Assembly (NCBI GenBank): GCA_031264075.1
Contig: JAISEO010000105.1
Span: 1-32,671, forward strand
Origin: Coriobacteriales bacterium
Lineage (GTDB): Bacteria; Actinomycetota; Coriobacteriia; Coriobacteriales; UBA8131
Length of the DNA stretch: 32,671 nt
Direction: 5' to 3'
A model generated the notes under the pieces. The model made no database searches. It saw only the letters and a list, made by a program, of their open reading frames with translations, and had not been told where the DNA came from. This document shows, piece by piece, positions 15,081-23,904 of this stretch; position 1 is the first letter of the stretch, and the number at the start of each line of letters is the position of its first letter. Made by a program: the position numbers and the translations under genes.

Positions 15081-16775
15081 ATGAGAAAGAAGGGGAGAGG
15101 CCAGAGAATCCTCGCGAGCGTGCTTGCGCTGTCCGTTGCGCTGTCCGCTGCGCTGCTGATTCTGCTCGCCGGCTTTCCACTGATGGCGCTCTCAGTCGAG
15201 ACGGATACAGCGGCAGGCGCCGGCAGTACAAGGGCCGCGGCAGCAGATACCACCGACACGGGCACCACGGCAGACAGCGACGACGGCGCGCAGAAAACCG
15301 AGATACGCAGCATCGAGGATATGGCACATGCCCGCGTGGGCATGATAGAGGGAACCATATTCGACGCCATGGTTGCGAATCGTTTTCCCGAGGCGGAGCG
15401 TGTCTATCTCAACACCTCAGGCGACATGATAGCAGCGCTGCAGAGTGGGAAGATAGACTGCTTCCTGCAAAACGAGGTCTCTGTCAAGGAGATGGTGAGG
15501 ACGGTGCCCGGCATCAGCTATCTCGAAGAGCCGTTCTCGATAGAGCGGTATGGCATGATATTTCCCAAGGGCACCACCGGGCTTCCCGAGGAGTTCAACG
15601 AACAGCTCGAGCTGCTGTGGGAGGACGGCACCATCGAGGCGCTCCGCGTCAAGTGGATGGACGGGCCTGAAGAGGACAAGGTCATGGAGAAGATAAGCCT
15701 CGACGGCACGCGGGGCGTACTGCGCATGGCAACCGATGATGCCAAACTGCCCTTCTCATTCAGGGACGCGGAGGGCTACACGGGATACGACATAGAACTC
15801 GTGGGCATCATCGCCAAGAATCTGGGCTACCAGCTTGAGATAAGCGGCATGACCTTCGGCGGTATCATCCCCGCCATATCCTCGGGCAAATACGATTTTG
15901 CCTCCGCAGGCATTGCCTATACGGACGAACGCGCCGAGGCGGTGCTGTTCTCTGAAGCCATCTACTACGGCAACACGGTGTGTGCCATCTATAGCGCTCC
16001 TACGGAAAACAGTGGACTTTGGGAGGCTTTCGTCGCGGGCTTTACCAGCACGTTTATAGCTGAGGATCGCTGGATCCTGATGGTCGATGGACTTGCTGCC
16101 ACGCTGGAGATAACCGTGCTGGCAGCTTTGGCGGGCACGGCGCTGGGCTTTGTGCTCTACTTCCTGTCTCGGTCGCGCTTCAGGATAGCGCGTGTCTTCG
16201 TGTCCGTGCTTTCCCGCATCATGGATGGGCTCCCGGAGGTGGTCATCCTGCTGGTGAGCGCCTACATCATATTCCGCTCGCTCGCGATACCCGGCATCTG
16301 GGTGGCGGTCATCGCGTTCTCGGTGCTGTTTGCCGTGGGCTTTGCACAGACCCTCACAGTAGGCGTGGCATCGGTAGACAGCGGACAGGCCGAAGCCGCG
16401 CGCGCCCTCGGTTTTGAGAACCGCTCGGTCTTTACCCGCGTCATCTTTCCGCAGGCCGCCCGAAGCGTGCTGGCCATCTATGTGGGGCAGGTGATACGGC
16501 TCTTGAAGGTCACGGCCATTGTCGGCTACATCGCCGTGGATGACCTCACCCGGGCGGGCGACATCATCAGGAGCAGGACCTTTGACGCGTTCTTCCCGCT
16601 GCTCTCAACCGCACTCGTGTACTTCGTGCTCGTCGCCCTGCTGGCACTGCTGCTGCGCTTCATACAGAAAAGACTGGATCCGCAGAGGCGCAGGCGCAGC
16701 ATCAGGGGCGTTGTGCTTGCCGCTGGTGAGAGTTCCTCGTCCGCCGTTGATGCCGCCGCGTCGGAGAAGCGCTGA
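15081..16775 (+). CDS. Second permuted binding-domain/permease fusion
   Basis: This 564-residue paralogue of the gene at 12336 has an N-terminal signal or anchor segment (residues 10-37), an Ala/Thr/Asp-rich linker, then the second-half-like SBP segment (about 77-195: SIEDMAHARVGMIEGTIFD, ALQSGKIDCFLQNEV, EDGTIEALRVKW). The first-half-like segment follows (about 208-305: GVLRMATDDAKLPFSFRDAE, GYTGYDIELVG, KYDFASAGIAYTDERAEAV). The permease (about 330-540) has GLPEVVILLVSAY, AEAARALGFENRSVFTRVIF and VKV/VKG-like TAIVGYIAVDDLTRAGD. No lipobox Cys is obvious, unlike the first paralogue. It begins 8 bases after the ATPase gene. The two permeases may form a heterodimer with shared ATPase; that is inference from pairing. 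Confidence 0.85.
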   Translation: MRKKGRGQRILASVLALSVALSAALLILLAGFPLMALSVETDTAAGAGSTRAAAADTTDTGTTADSDDGAQKTEIRSIEDMAHARVGMIEGTIFDAMVANRFPEAERVYLNTSGDMIAALQSGKIDCFLQNEVSVKEMVRTVPGISYLEEPFSIERYGMIFPKGTTGLPEEFNEQLELLWEDGTIEALRVKWMDGPEEDKVMEKISLDGTRGVLRMATDDAKLPFSFRDAEGYTGYDIELVGIIAKNLGYQLEISGMTFGGIIPAISSGKYDFASAGIAYTDERAEAVLFSEAIYYGNTVCAIYSAPTENSGLWEAFVAGFTSTFIAEDRWILMVDGLAATLEITVLAALAGTALGFVLYFLSRSRFRIARVFVSVLSRIMDGLPEVVILLVSAYIIFRSLAIPGIWVAVIAFSVLFAVGFAQTLTVGVASVDSGQAEAARALGFENRSVFTRVIFPQAARSVLAIYVGQVIRLLKVTAIVGYIAVDDLTRAGDIIRSRTFDAFFPLLSTALVYFVLVALLALLLRFIQKRLDPQRRRRSIRGVVLAAGESSSSAVDAAASEKR

Positions 16776-16802
16776 GCGCGAAGTGATGCGTGAGTCCAGG
16801 CG

Positions 16803-18809
16803 ATGGCTGTGAGCCCCATGACGACGGACGACCCCAGAGGAGTGCGGGCGGAAACGGCCTCTGATGCGGCCTCTGAGGAGACAGGCGGTTCTGCCGCCGA
16901 GGCAGCTACGTCAGCGCTCAGGCCCGACGGAGGCAGCGACCTCTTCATTCGCGAGGTCTTTGCCCGCTACCTCACCGCGTCTCTCGTAGGCCTTGTGGGG
17001 AGTTCCCTCGGCATCGTCGGGAGCTCGGCGCTCGCCGGGTTCATCCTCGGCGCAGAGCTACTTCCCGTGCTGTCCCTGGCTCTGCCGTTCTACTACCTGT
17101 TTGCCACCATAGGCGCCATGCTGGGCGTTGGTGGCGCGCAGATCTGTGCACGGCTTATCGGGTGGCAGCGCCACGAGGAATGTCAGCGCGCGTTCAGCAT
17201 CGTGTACGTGCTCGCCGTGGCGCTCGGCCTGGTATTCAGCGGAGTGCTGCTGCCGTTCATTGACCCGCTCCTCACGGTGATGGGCGCCCCCTTCGAGTTG
17301 CTTGAGCCCGCGCGAGCGTATCTGGGCATCCTCTGCGTGGGCGGCGTCTTCATTATCGGGATATATCCCGCCTTCAACATGCTCAGGCTGGACGGGCAGA
17401 CCACCGGAGCGGCCCTCTTGTTTGCGGGGATGGGCGTGCTGACGCTGGGCCTCGACCTGCTGTTTCTGGCGGGTCTTGGCTGGGGGATAGAGTCTGTTGC
17501 CCTCGCGCTCTGCCTGTCCTACGCGGCCGTCTCGGTTGCGGGTGTGCTGCTGCTGATGCGACGGAGTCTCAACTTCCGCTTTGTGTCGCCCCTGGGTGGT
17601 GGCCCGCACGCCCTTGGCAACGCCCTCGGCCTGGTACGGAGCATTCTCAGCACCGGGAGCCCCAATGCCCTCGAGGACATATGCATCGTCGTGCGCACAG
17701 CGGTCATCAACAACGTGGCTGCCGTGGCCTTTGGCACGCTGGCCCTCGGTGCCTATATCATCATCGACAGCGTCACGATGGTGGCGCTCGTGTTTGCCGC
17801 CGGTACTTCGGGCGCTGCCATGGCGTTTCTCAGCGTATTCTTTGCGGAACGCGACTCTCGCAACGCGATTCAGATACTCAGACTCGTCTTCATCTGGGGC
17901 ATGCCCGCGATACTCGCGCTCACGGTACTGCTTGAGTTCCTCGCGCCCGAGGTGGCCGGGATGTTTGGTGCTCACACGGCAGAGGAGTTCGCGGTATTCT
18001 CGCTGGCCATACGCGTGTTTGCCGCCGGCCTGCCGTTTCTGTTCTTCAACTATGTCTCGATAATGGTCTACCAGAGTCAGGGCAGGATGATGGCGAGCAA
18101 TGGGATAGTGTTGCTGCGCGAACTCGCCGGCCCGCTCGCTTTCATGGGGGTGCTCGTGGCTCCGCTCGGCATGGTGGGGATATGGGCTGCCTTTCCGCTC
18201 GCGGAGCTGGTCACCACCCTCCTGATACTCTTCTACAGCCTCGTGTGCCGGGGGAGAAACGGGCAGCTCTCCAGCGTATTTCTGCTCGACCGGCAAACGG
18301 AGCGCGACGGCGAGGGTATCTCTCTCACCGTGAAAAACGACGCGGAAGCCATAGTGGCCGCGGTCCTCAGTGTCGAGGCCTTTTGCGAGGATAAGGGCCT
18401 GAGCCTCCGCCTGTCCACCGGCATACAGCTGGCCCTGGAGGAGATGCTGGTGGCCATCGGCACCAACAGCCTGGGGGGCGCGTCGAGCCGCACGACAAAC
18501 GTGCGTGTCCTGGTGCTGGGGGACGAGGTCATCGTGCGCATTCGCAACGGGGGGCTGCGCTTCAATCCCATAGAATACGCGGAGCGCCTGAGCGGTATGG
18601 TTCTCGAGACCAAGCTCACGCTTGATTATCCGGCCGGCGAGACGGTCTCAATCCTCAGGCACGATACGCACGCAAACTCGGAGGCGCTGCCCGAGGTGGA
18701 TGTGCCTCTGGAGCTCACCGGCATCATGATGATATTGAAGATGGCCGAGGTGGTTGACTATCGCTCGACCTTTGGCGTCAACAACCTCATGATGATACTG
18801 CGTGGTTGA
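16803..18809 (+). CDS. MATE-family transporter with C-terminal GHKL-like domain
   Basis: Residues about 50-490 form a polytopic MATE-type exporter: repeated hydrophobic helices beginning LVGSSLGIVGSSALAGFILG, then FYYLFATIGAMLGVGGAQIC, and the second-half counterpart around GAALLFAGMGV onwards. MATE proteins export drugs or metabolites using ion gradients. The last 160 residues (about 506-668) resemble an RsbW-like GHKL domain: LSTGIQLALEEMLVAIGTNS, VIVRIRNGGLRFNPIEYAER and GIMMILKMAEVVDYR...NLMMIL. In the N-box the usual Asn after EExxx is Ala (EEMLVA), and the DxG motif is replaced by NGG, so ATP hydrolysis or kinase activity is doubtful and a binding role is more likely. It overlaps the next gene by 8 bases. 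Confidence 0.85.
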   Translation: MAVSPMTTDDPRGVRAETASDAASEETGGSAAEAATSALRPDGGSDLFIREVFARYLTASLVGLVGSSLGIVGSSALAGFILGAELLPVLSLALPFYYLFATIGAMLGVGGAQICARLIGWQRHEECQRAFSIVYVLAVALGLVFSGVLLPFIDPLLTVMGAPFELLEPARAYLGILCVGGVFIIGIYPAFNMLRLDGQTTGAALLFAGMGVLTLGLDLLFLAGLGWGIESVALALCLSYAAVSVAGVLLLMRRSLNFRFVSPLGGGPHALGNALGLVRSILSTGSPNALEDICIVVRTAVINNVAAVAFGTLALGAYIIIDSVTMVALVFAAGTSGAAMAFLSVFFAERDSRNAIQILRLVFIWGMPAILALTVLLEFLAPEVAGMFGAHTAEEFAVFSLAIRVFAAGLPFLFFNYVSIMVYQSQGRMMASNGIVLLRELAGPLAFMGVLVAPLGMVGIWAAFPLAELVTTLLILFYSLVCRGRNGQLSSVFLLDRQTERDGEGISLTVKNDAEAIVAAVLSVEAFCEDKGLSLRLSTGIQLALEEMLVAIGTNSLGGASSRTTNVRVLVLGDEVIVRIRNGGLRFNPIEYAERLSGMVLETKLTLDYPAGETVSILRHDTHANSEALPEVDVPLELTGIMMILKMAEVVDYRSTFGVNNLMMILRG

Positions 18810-19758
18810 GGAGGCGGAGGAGGTGGAAGCAGCAGGAGTGACGGGTGCAGGATCTGAATGGGCGCGGGAAGCGCTGAGCGAGGCAGGGCGCTGCCACGGC
18901 GCACTCGTGCTCAAAAGCGCGGGCGGCGCGTTTTGGCTGGAGCCCGCCACACCGAGCGACGTGCCCGAGTTGGCGTGCCTCAACCTCAGTGTCAAGCTCG
19001 ACCTGGCAGACTGCGAAACAGCGCTGCTGCACCCCGAGACGGGATTCGCGCGCAGGGGCGGCTTTTTCAAGGTGATGGATGCCGACGAACTGCGTAGCTG
19101 CCTCAACGACCCCCGCTCGCTCATCTTCGTGCTGAGAGCTGTGGCCGAGGATGAGGACACCGGGCGCATCGTCGCGTCGCTGTGGGTGTCGCTGGATGAC
19201 CCGGGCTTTGCGGAACCCTCGGCAAGCCTCACCGGCTATCTCCGAGAACACCCAGCCCTGGCAGCCGCTCTGCGAGAGGGCAGGGTGTGTTATGGCAGGG
19301 AACTCATCGTCGCGCGGGACGCGACACGATACCTGAGCCCCGTTGCGGCACTCTTTTACGGGAGTTTCCGCGCCCTGCACGCGGCAGGTTTTGCCTACGC
19401 CCTCTCGGAGGTCTACCGGGTCGTCGAGTACCACAGCGGCGCACCCGCCGCAGAGGCAGGGCCGGGAGCTGCGGAGTGCGGACACGTTGTCAACATCATC
19501 AACGAGGCGGCCCTGTCCAGTGTGGCCGAGGCGGCGGGCCTCAGGATAGCCAGAAACAGGCCACGCACGCTTGACTTTGACGGGGGGCTCTACCTTACCA
19601 TAGAGCCGGAGATAATCCTGTTCGACCTTGCCCTCACGGTGGAGACGCTTGCGCACAGCCTGCACAATCAGAAGGCCGGTGTTGCTTTCGTAAACGCGGG
19701 AGAGCGGGGAGGCTCGAGTGAGTGCAGAACACAAACAGACGGGGAGCGCCATGTCTGA
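18802..19758 (+). CDS. GNAT-like acyltransferase-related protein
   Basis: The 318-residue product has LEPATPSDVPELACLNLSVK, a GNAT-style opening, a strand FVLRAVAEDEDTGRIVASLW typical of the acetyltransferase core, and a later GRELIVARDATRYLSPVAALFY segment that fits the strand/helix after the acetyl-CoA loop; a textbook Q/R-x-x-G-x-G/A is not visible. It belongs to the operon, overlapping the MATE gene by 8 bases and the phosphatase gene by about 40. The frame opens at GTG 18802; GTG 18823 or 18838 after the GGAGG-rich stretch are alternative starts. What it modifies is unknown; the context suggests signalling linked to amino-acid transport. Confidence 0.6.
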   Translation: MVEEAEEVEAAGVTGAGSEWAREALSEAGRCHGALVLKSAGGAFWLEPATPSDVPELACLNLSVKLDLADCETALLHPETGFARRGGFFKVMDADELRSCLNDPRSLIFVLRAVAEDEDTGRIVASLWVSLDDPGFAEPSASLTGYLREHPALAAALREGRVCYGRELIVARDATRYLSPVAALFYGSFRALHAAGFAYALSEVYRVVEYHSGAPAAEAGPGAAECGHVVNIINEAALSSVAEAAGLRIARNRPRTLDFDGGLYLTIEPEIILFDLALTVETLAHSLHNQKAGVAFVNAGERGGSSECRTQTDGERHV

Positions 19759-22546
19759 ACAAAACACGTCGAATCCGTACGGCCCGCTTGACCGCCCAGC
19801 AGACGAGCTTCTCGTTCCACGCAGCAGCCCGTCCGGTGTGTCCGGCGGTGCGCAGGGACGCTCCATAGCGAAGAAGCTGCTCAGCGCCTTTCTCATCGTA
19901 TCGGCCTGTGGAATGCTCACGGCCATCGTCGCGGCCGAGCTGCTGTTCCAGAGCATCCTCGGTGTGACAAACCAGAGCAATCTCAGCATCGGCGAGACGG
20001 CGGCGCAGAGCAGCAGCGAGGCACTCACCTCCACCGTGCTCACCGATACGGAAACGCTCGCAGAGGCAAAGGCAGGCATTATCAACGAGTCGCTCGCACG
20101 CCTGGCCGGCGATGTGGACACGCTGGCAGACTACATCTCTGAGCTCTATGCCCATCCCGCGGACTACCGGGAGCTGCCCTTTGAACATCTGCGCTCGGCA
20201 CCGGCAGACACGCTTACGCTGCAATGGGCGCTCTCGCCCGGCATGGTGGAGCAGTCGCGCTTTGACGAGCGTGACCTTGCGGAGGCAGGGGTGCTCGACG
20301 AGACCTGGCTGCTTGGCAACCTCGCGTATGTGGGCCGGGCGCTCATGGCCGACGAGCCCGCCATCTCGTCGCTCTACATCACCACAGAGAGCGGCATCAA
20401 CATCGGCTACGACAGTTTTGTGGAACAGAAGCGCTTTGTCGATACCATCGACCTCAGAGAGCGGGACTGGTACCTCGGGGCCCACCAGAACGACGGCCTC
20501 TATATCTCCGACACCTATCGGGACAGTTTTGAGCGCGGGCTCAACATCACGATGTCCCTGCCTGTCAAAGGGCCTGATGGCAGCTTCAAGGGCGTGGTTG
20601 GCGCTGACATCAACATCTCCGATCTCGAGAGCATTGTGGGAGAGATAAGCGCGGGCACCAACGGCTATGCGGTGCTCCTGAAGGGCAGCAGGATAATCTC
20701 TGCTCCCGGCCTTGACGAGAACAACGAGAACGACCTGGACTTCTTCCTGGGAAGCAGGGCGGTTGACATAATCGATTCGGTGGAACACGCGTCGTCCACC
20801 GCACAGGAGACAGAGCTGAGCGCTACGGAGGGAAGCGCCGAGCCTCAGAAGTTCTTCGCCGTATGGGGCCCTGTGGAACTCTCCGGGTGGCAGCTCGTGA
20901 TAATGATTCCCGAGGCCGATATCACCGCGCCTTCGGCCGGGCTCCATTCCGAGATAACGGCCATGACCGACGAGGCCGCCGCCGTCGCGCAGGATCGTAT
21001 AGTCCTCGCCAATATCATCCTCATCGCCATAGCCGTAGTACTCGTGGTCATCGCCATGATAATCTCGCGCTCTATTTCGCGGCGGATAACGAGCCCCATA
21101 ATAAAGCTGAGCCACGACGTGGACGAGGTGGCCGCGGGCAATCTGGACTATCGTTCAGACGTGCAGACGGGCGACGAGATAGAGGCCTTGAGCCACAGCT
21201 TTGAGCATATGACCCAGCAGTTGCAGGCACATATACGCGAGCTCAACCAGGCCACGGCAGAAAAGGAGCGCATCAGCACGGAGCTCAACGTGGCCGCCGA
21301 CATCCAGGCGTCCATGCTGCCCAACACCTTTCCGGCGTTTCCAGACAGCAGGGAGTTTGACATCTACGCCACGATGGACTCCGCAAAGATGATAGGCGGC
21401 GATTTCTACGACTTCTTCTTCATAGATGACCGTCGTCTCGCGCTGGTGATTGCAGATGTGAGTGGCAAGGGCATCCCCGCGGCGCTGTTCATGGTGATAG
21501 CGAGGACCCTCATAAAGAGCAATGCCCAGCTGGGGCTCAGGCCCGGCGAGGTCTTTGGCGTCGTCAATGACCTGCTGTGCGAGAACAACGACGCCAATAT
21601 GTTCGTCACCGCATTCATGGGCTATCTGGACCTGGGCAGCGGCACGTTTTCCTATGTCAACGCCGGACATAACCCCACGATGGTGTCCCGTGCCGGCAGG
21701 AGCTTCGTCAAGCTGGAGATGGAGCCGGGTTTTGTGCTCGGAGGGCTGCCGGGCATTGTGTTTGAGGAGCGGCAGGCGACGCTCGGGCCTGGAGACCGAC
21801 TCTTTCTCTATACCGACGGGGTTACCGAGGCCACGTCGCCGGAGTTGGAGCTGTTCTCGGAGCAACGCCTGCTTGCCGTGCTTGACGCGGAGAAGGGGGT
21901 CGGCGAGCCCACGGACACACCGGAACAGGACACATCGATGCACGGGCTGCTCATGCGTGTCCGACGTGCCCTGGACGCCTTTGCGGCGGGTTCCGAACAG
22001 GCCGATGACATCACCATGCTCGCGCTGGAGTTGAAGCAGCTCGCGGAGGGTGGCAGCACGGCTGCAGACAGTGAGGCAACAACAGAGGGGAGAGCCGGGC
22101 CGCAGGTAGATGCGTATGTCGAGTTGCGGGTAGAGGCACGAGATGAGCGGCTTCCCGAGGTGCTCGGCTTTGTCGAGACGGCGCTCAGGGGCTACGGATT
22201 CTCGGAGAGCCAGATAACCAAGGCCGCAGTCGCGGCAGAGGAGGTCTTTGTCAACATCGCGCATTACGCCTATGGGGATGATTCCGCTGAATCAGACACG
22301 CGGCAGCGGGGTCTGGTCACTGCCAAGGTGAGCTTTGATGTCGCAGAGGGCATTGCCAGCATGAGTTTTGAGGACAGCGGCGTCGCGTTCAATCCCTTAA
22401 GCCGCCCCGCCCCCGACCTCACACTCGATGCCCTGGAGCGCGACATAGGAGGGCTCGGCATACACATGGTGCTCACTATGATGGACGCCGTGGAATACGA
22501 CTACCGGGAGGGTCACAACATCCTCACCCTGAAGCTCGCGCTTTGA
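19718..22546 (+). CDS. dCache-HAMP-SpoIIE phosphatase with C-terminal GHKL domain
   Basis: The 942-residue protein has TM1 (about 52-74), an extracytoplasmic dCache_1 domain (about 80-425), TM2 (428-450), HAMP (about 451-505), a PP2C/SpoIIE phosphatase (about 545-770; GGDFYDFF with D562, ADVSGKGIPAALFM with D580, TDGVTEA with D700, ADDITML with D763/D764) and a GHKL domain (about 805-942; AEEVFVNIAHYAY, FEDSGVAFNP, GGLGIHMVLTMMD). The dCache part contains R249-x-W251-Y252 and D297, consistent with the published amino-acid-binding dCache motif, although the leading Tyr is Ile. It probably dephosphorylates the STAS protein in response to an external ligand. GTG 19718 has GGGGAGG five bases upstream; ATG 19751 is an alternative. 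Confidence 0.92.
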   Translation: MSAEHKQTGSAMSEQNTSNPYGPLDRPADELLVPRSSPSGVSGGAQGRSIAKKLLSAFLIVSACGMLTAIVAAELLFQSILGVTNQSNLSIGETAAQSSSEALTSTVLTDTETLAEAKAGIINESLARLAGDVDTLADYISELYAHPADYRELPFEHLRSAPADTLTLQWALSPGMVEQSRFDERDLAEAGVLDETWLLGNLAYVGRALMADEPAISSLYITTESGINIGYDSFVEQKRFVDTIDLRERDWYLGAHQNDGLYISDTYRDSFERGLNITMSLPVKGPDGSFKGVVGADINISDLESIVGEISAGTNGYAVLLKGSRIISAPGLDENNENDLDFFLGSRAVDIIDSVEHASSTAQETELSATEGSAEPQKFFAVWGPVELSGWQLVIMIPEADITAPSAGLHSEITAMTDEAAAVAQDRIVLANIILIAIAVVLVVIAMIISRSISRRITSPIIKLSHDVDEVAAGNLDYRSDVQTGDEIEALSHSFEHMTQQLQAHIRELNQATAEKERISTELNVAADIQASMLPNTFPAFPDSREFDIYATMDSAKMIGGDFYDFFFIDDRRLALVIADVSGKGIPAALFMVIARTLIKSNAQLGLRPGEVFGVVNDLLCENNDANMFVTAFMGYLDLGSGTFSYVNAGHNPTMVSRAGRSFVKLEMEPGFVLGGLPGIVFEERQATLGPGDRLFLYTDGVTEATSPELELFSEQRLLAVLDAEKGVGEPTDTPEQDTSMHGLLMRVRRALDAFAAGSEQADDITMLALELKQLAEGGSTAADSEATTEGRAGPQVDAYVELRVEARDERLPEVLGFVETALRGYGFSESQITKAAVAAEEVFVNIAHYAYGDDSAESDTRQRGLVTAKVSFDVAEGIASMSFEDSGVAFNPLSRPAPDLTLDALERDIGGLGIHMVLTMMDAVEYDYREGHNILTLKLAL

Positions 22547-22680
22547 GGGGATGGGGCAAGTGGGACAGCAGGGACGGGGCTGGTGTCACACAGTCACCAA
22601 ACACAAAAGAAAATTTTCTAAAGGGTAAAACTGGTGGGACACCAGCCCCGTCCCTGCTGTCCCACTTGCCCCATCCCCTC
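22545..22680. repeat. 43-bp perfect inverted repeat with 50-base loop
   Basis: The left arm 22545-22587 begins GAGGGGATGGGGCAAGTGGG and the right arm 22638-22680 ends with its exact complement; all 43 bases pair. The loop (22588-22637) contains the palindrome AGAAAATTTTCT (22608-22619). The element starts on the last two bases of the phosphatase stop codon and ends two bases before the stop of the convergent DUF3048 gene, filling the gap. It resembles the GGGAC/GTCCC-rich REP or MITE-like elements associated with RAYT transposases in other bacteria; the transcript hairpin could also stop transcription from both sides. Confidence 0.9.
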
Positions 22681-22682
22681 CA

Positions 22683-23861
22683 CTATTGCACGTTGACTGC
22701 GGTCTCGCCGTCCACGACCGAGAACCACGACTGGCCGGGTGACAGAAGAATGGCCTTGCCAGCGGCATCCTTAAAGCGCGGCGGCGTGTTGCCCTGGGTC
22801 TCCCACGTGCCCTCGACCCACTTTCCGTCGGTAAACACCATGGCCCTCCCGGAGCCGTTGAGGTTGACTTCGAGCGTTGTGCCGCCCACGGGATCCGGGA
22901 CAAAGGATGCCCACATGATTACGAGGTTCTCAACCCCGACCTGCTCACCCGTTGCGTCGTCGATAGTGGGGCCGTCCATGGAGCGGAGGTACTGCTTCAT
23001 CTCGGCGTTGTACTGCCAATCGGCAACAAAGCTTTCGGAGAAGGGTATGGTGATGGCGCTCGCTGGCATCACTGAGGCGTTTGAGGCAATCGAGGTGTCG
23101 GTTGCCGTCGAACTACCCGAGCAAGACGAGGCCGTGCTGCCCGATGAAGCCGAAGCTCCCGACGAGGCAGAGGCAGAGACGGAGGAGGGACGCTCCTCGG
23201 GCCGGTAGAACTCCAGTGTGGGCGGGTTCTCCGTGCGGATGGCAAACCCGTCCGACTCGGCAGCCGCATAGGCACCGCCCAGATTGAGATACAGGTTATG
23301 GGGAGCGGAGCGAAAATCGACACGATAGTAGAGCCCATCGACGCTGCCACCCTTCATCGAATCGATCCCGGCTCCTCCCAGTTGGCCCAGCACGAGGTCA
23401 TTCGCGCCACTGAAGAAGAGCAGGGCCTGATACTGGGGAACGATGCTTATATCCGAGTTGCGGGCACTGCGCACGGGGCCGACGTCGCCCGGAATGGTGC
23501 TCTGGAAGAGGCAGTTGAAGCGTGTGATGCCTCCCTCGGTGATGGTCTCATACACGATGTCCGCGCTGCCAAGCCCCGTCTGGGGTCGAGCGTCCCAGGA
23601 GTTCTCGATCTTCACGCTCAGAGGCCGGTAGAGTGCGCGGCTCTCATCATCCAGTGGCATACCGGTGAGCGGCCAGGTGGGTTCGGGCTCAGGCTCTGCT
23701 GCGGGCGTGTCAACAACCTTCTTTTCTATGCTTGGCTGTTCTTCAACGTGCGGCGCGGGCTGTTGCTGCAGTACCGCAAAGGCGGTTATTCCTCCGGCTA
23801 TCAGAACAACTGCTGCGGCAATGACGATAATCAGCGTGCGTCTGGTTTTGAGAAAGCTCAT
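22683..23861 (-). CDS. DUF3048 (YerB-like) envelope protein
   Basis: The 392-residue protein has an N-terminal membrane anchor (residues 9-31), a Pro/Glu-rich linker (about 33-65), and two DUF3048-type portions: WPLTGMPLDDESRALYRPLSVKIEN... (about 63-220, with GITRFNCLFQ, DVGPVRSARNSD and HNLYLN) and a C-terminal half (about 272-392) ending WFSVVDGETAVNVQ. A Ser/Ala-rich low-complexity insert (about 221-270) separates them. YerB-like proteins are extracytoplasmic and of unclear function. ATG 23861 is preferred because AGAGAGG precedes it on the minus strand; the frame extends 44 codons further upstream without such support. It is divergent from the WecA-like gene. Confidence 0.9.
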   Translation of the reverse strand: MSFLKTRRTLIIVIAAAVVLIAGGITAFAVLQQQPAPHVEEQPSIEKKVVDTPAAEPEPEPTWPLTGMPLDDESRALYRPLSVKIENSWDARPQTGLGSADIVYETITEGGITRFNCLFQSTIPGDVGPVRSARNSDISIVPQYQALLFFSGANDLVLGQLGGAGIDSMKGGSVDGLYYRVDFRSAPHNLYLNLGGAYAAAESDGFAIRTENPPTLEFYRPEERPSSVSASASSGASASSGSTASSCSGSSTATDTSIASNASVMPASAITIPFSESFVADWQYNAEMKQYLRSMDGPTIDDATGEQVGVENLVIMWASFVPDPVGGTTLEVNLNGSGRAMVFTDGKWVEGTWETQGNTPPRFKDAAGKAILLSPGQSWFSVVDGETAVNVQ

Positions 23862-23889
23862 GATACCTCTCTTGTCCGTTGCAGGATCA

Positions 23890-23904
23890 GTGCCTGGCAG
23901 GCAC
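23890..23904. promoter_or_regulatory. 15-bp palindrome in divergent intergenic region
   Basis: GTGCCTGGCAGGCAC is a perfect palindrome with one central base (23897), lying 29 bases upstream of the DUF3048 start and in the shared upstream region of the WecA-like gene. It could be an operator. A TATACT at about 23960 on the plus strand may be a -10 for the WecA-like gene. Confidence 0.35.

Noticed and set aside
17058-18296. Long minus-strand open frame
   Set aside because: It is a GC-rich shadow of the MATE gene; its translation is rich in His, Arg and Glu with no hydrophobic core.
19634-21115. Long minus-strand open frame of nearly 500 codons
   Set aside because: It is antisense to the phosphatase gene, where catalytic and sensor motifs are intact; the minus product looks like a random GC-rich translation.
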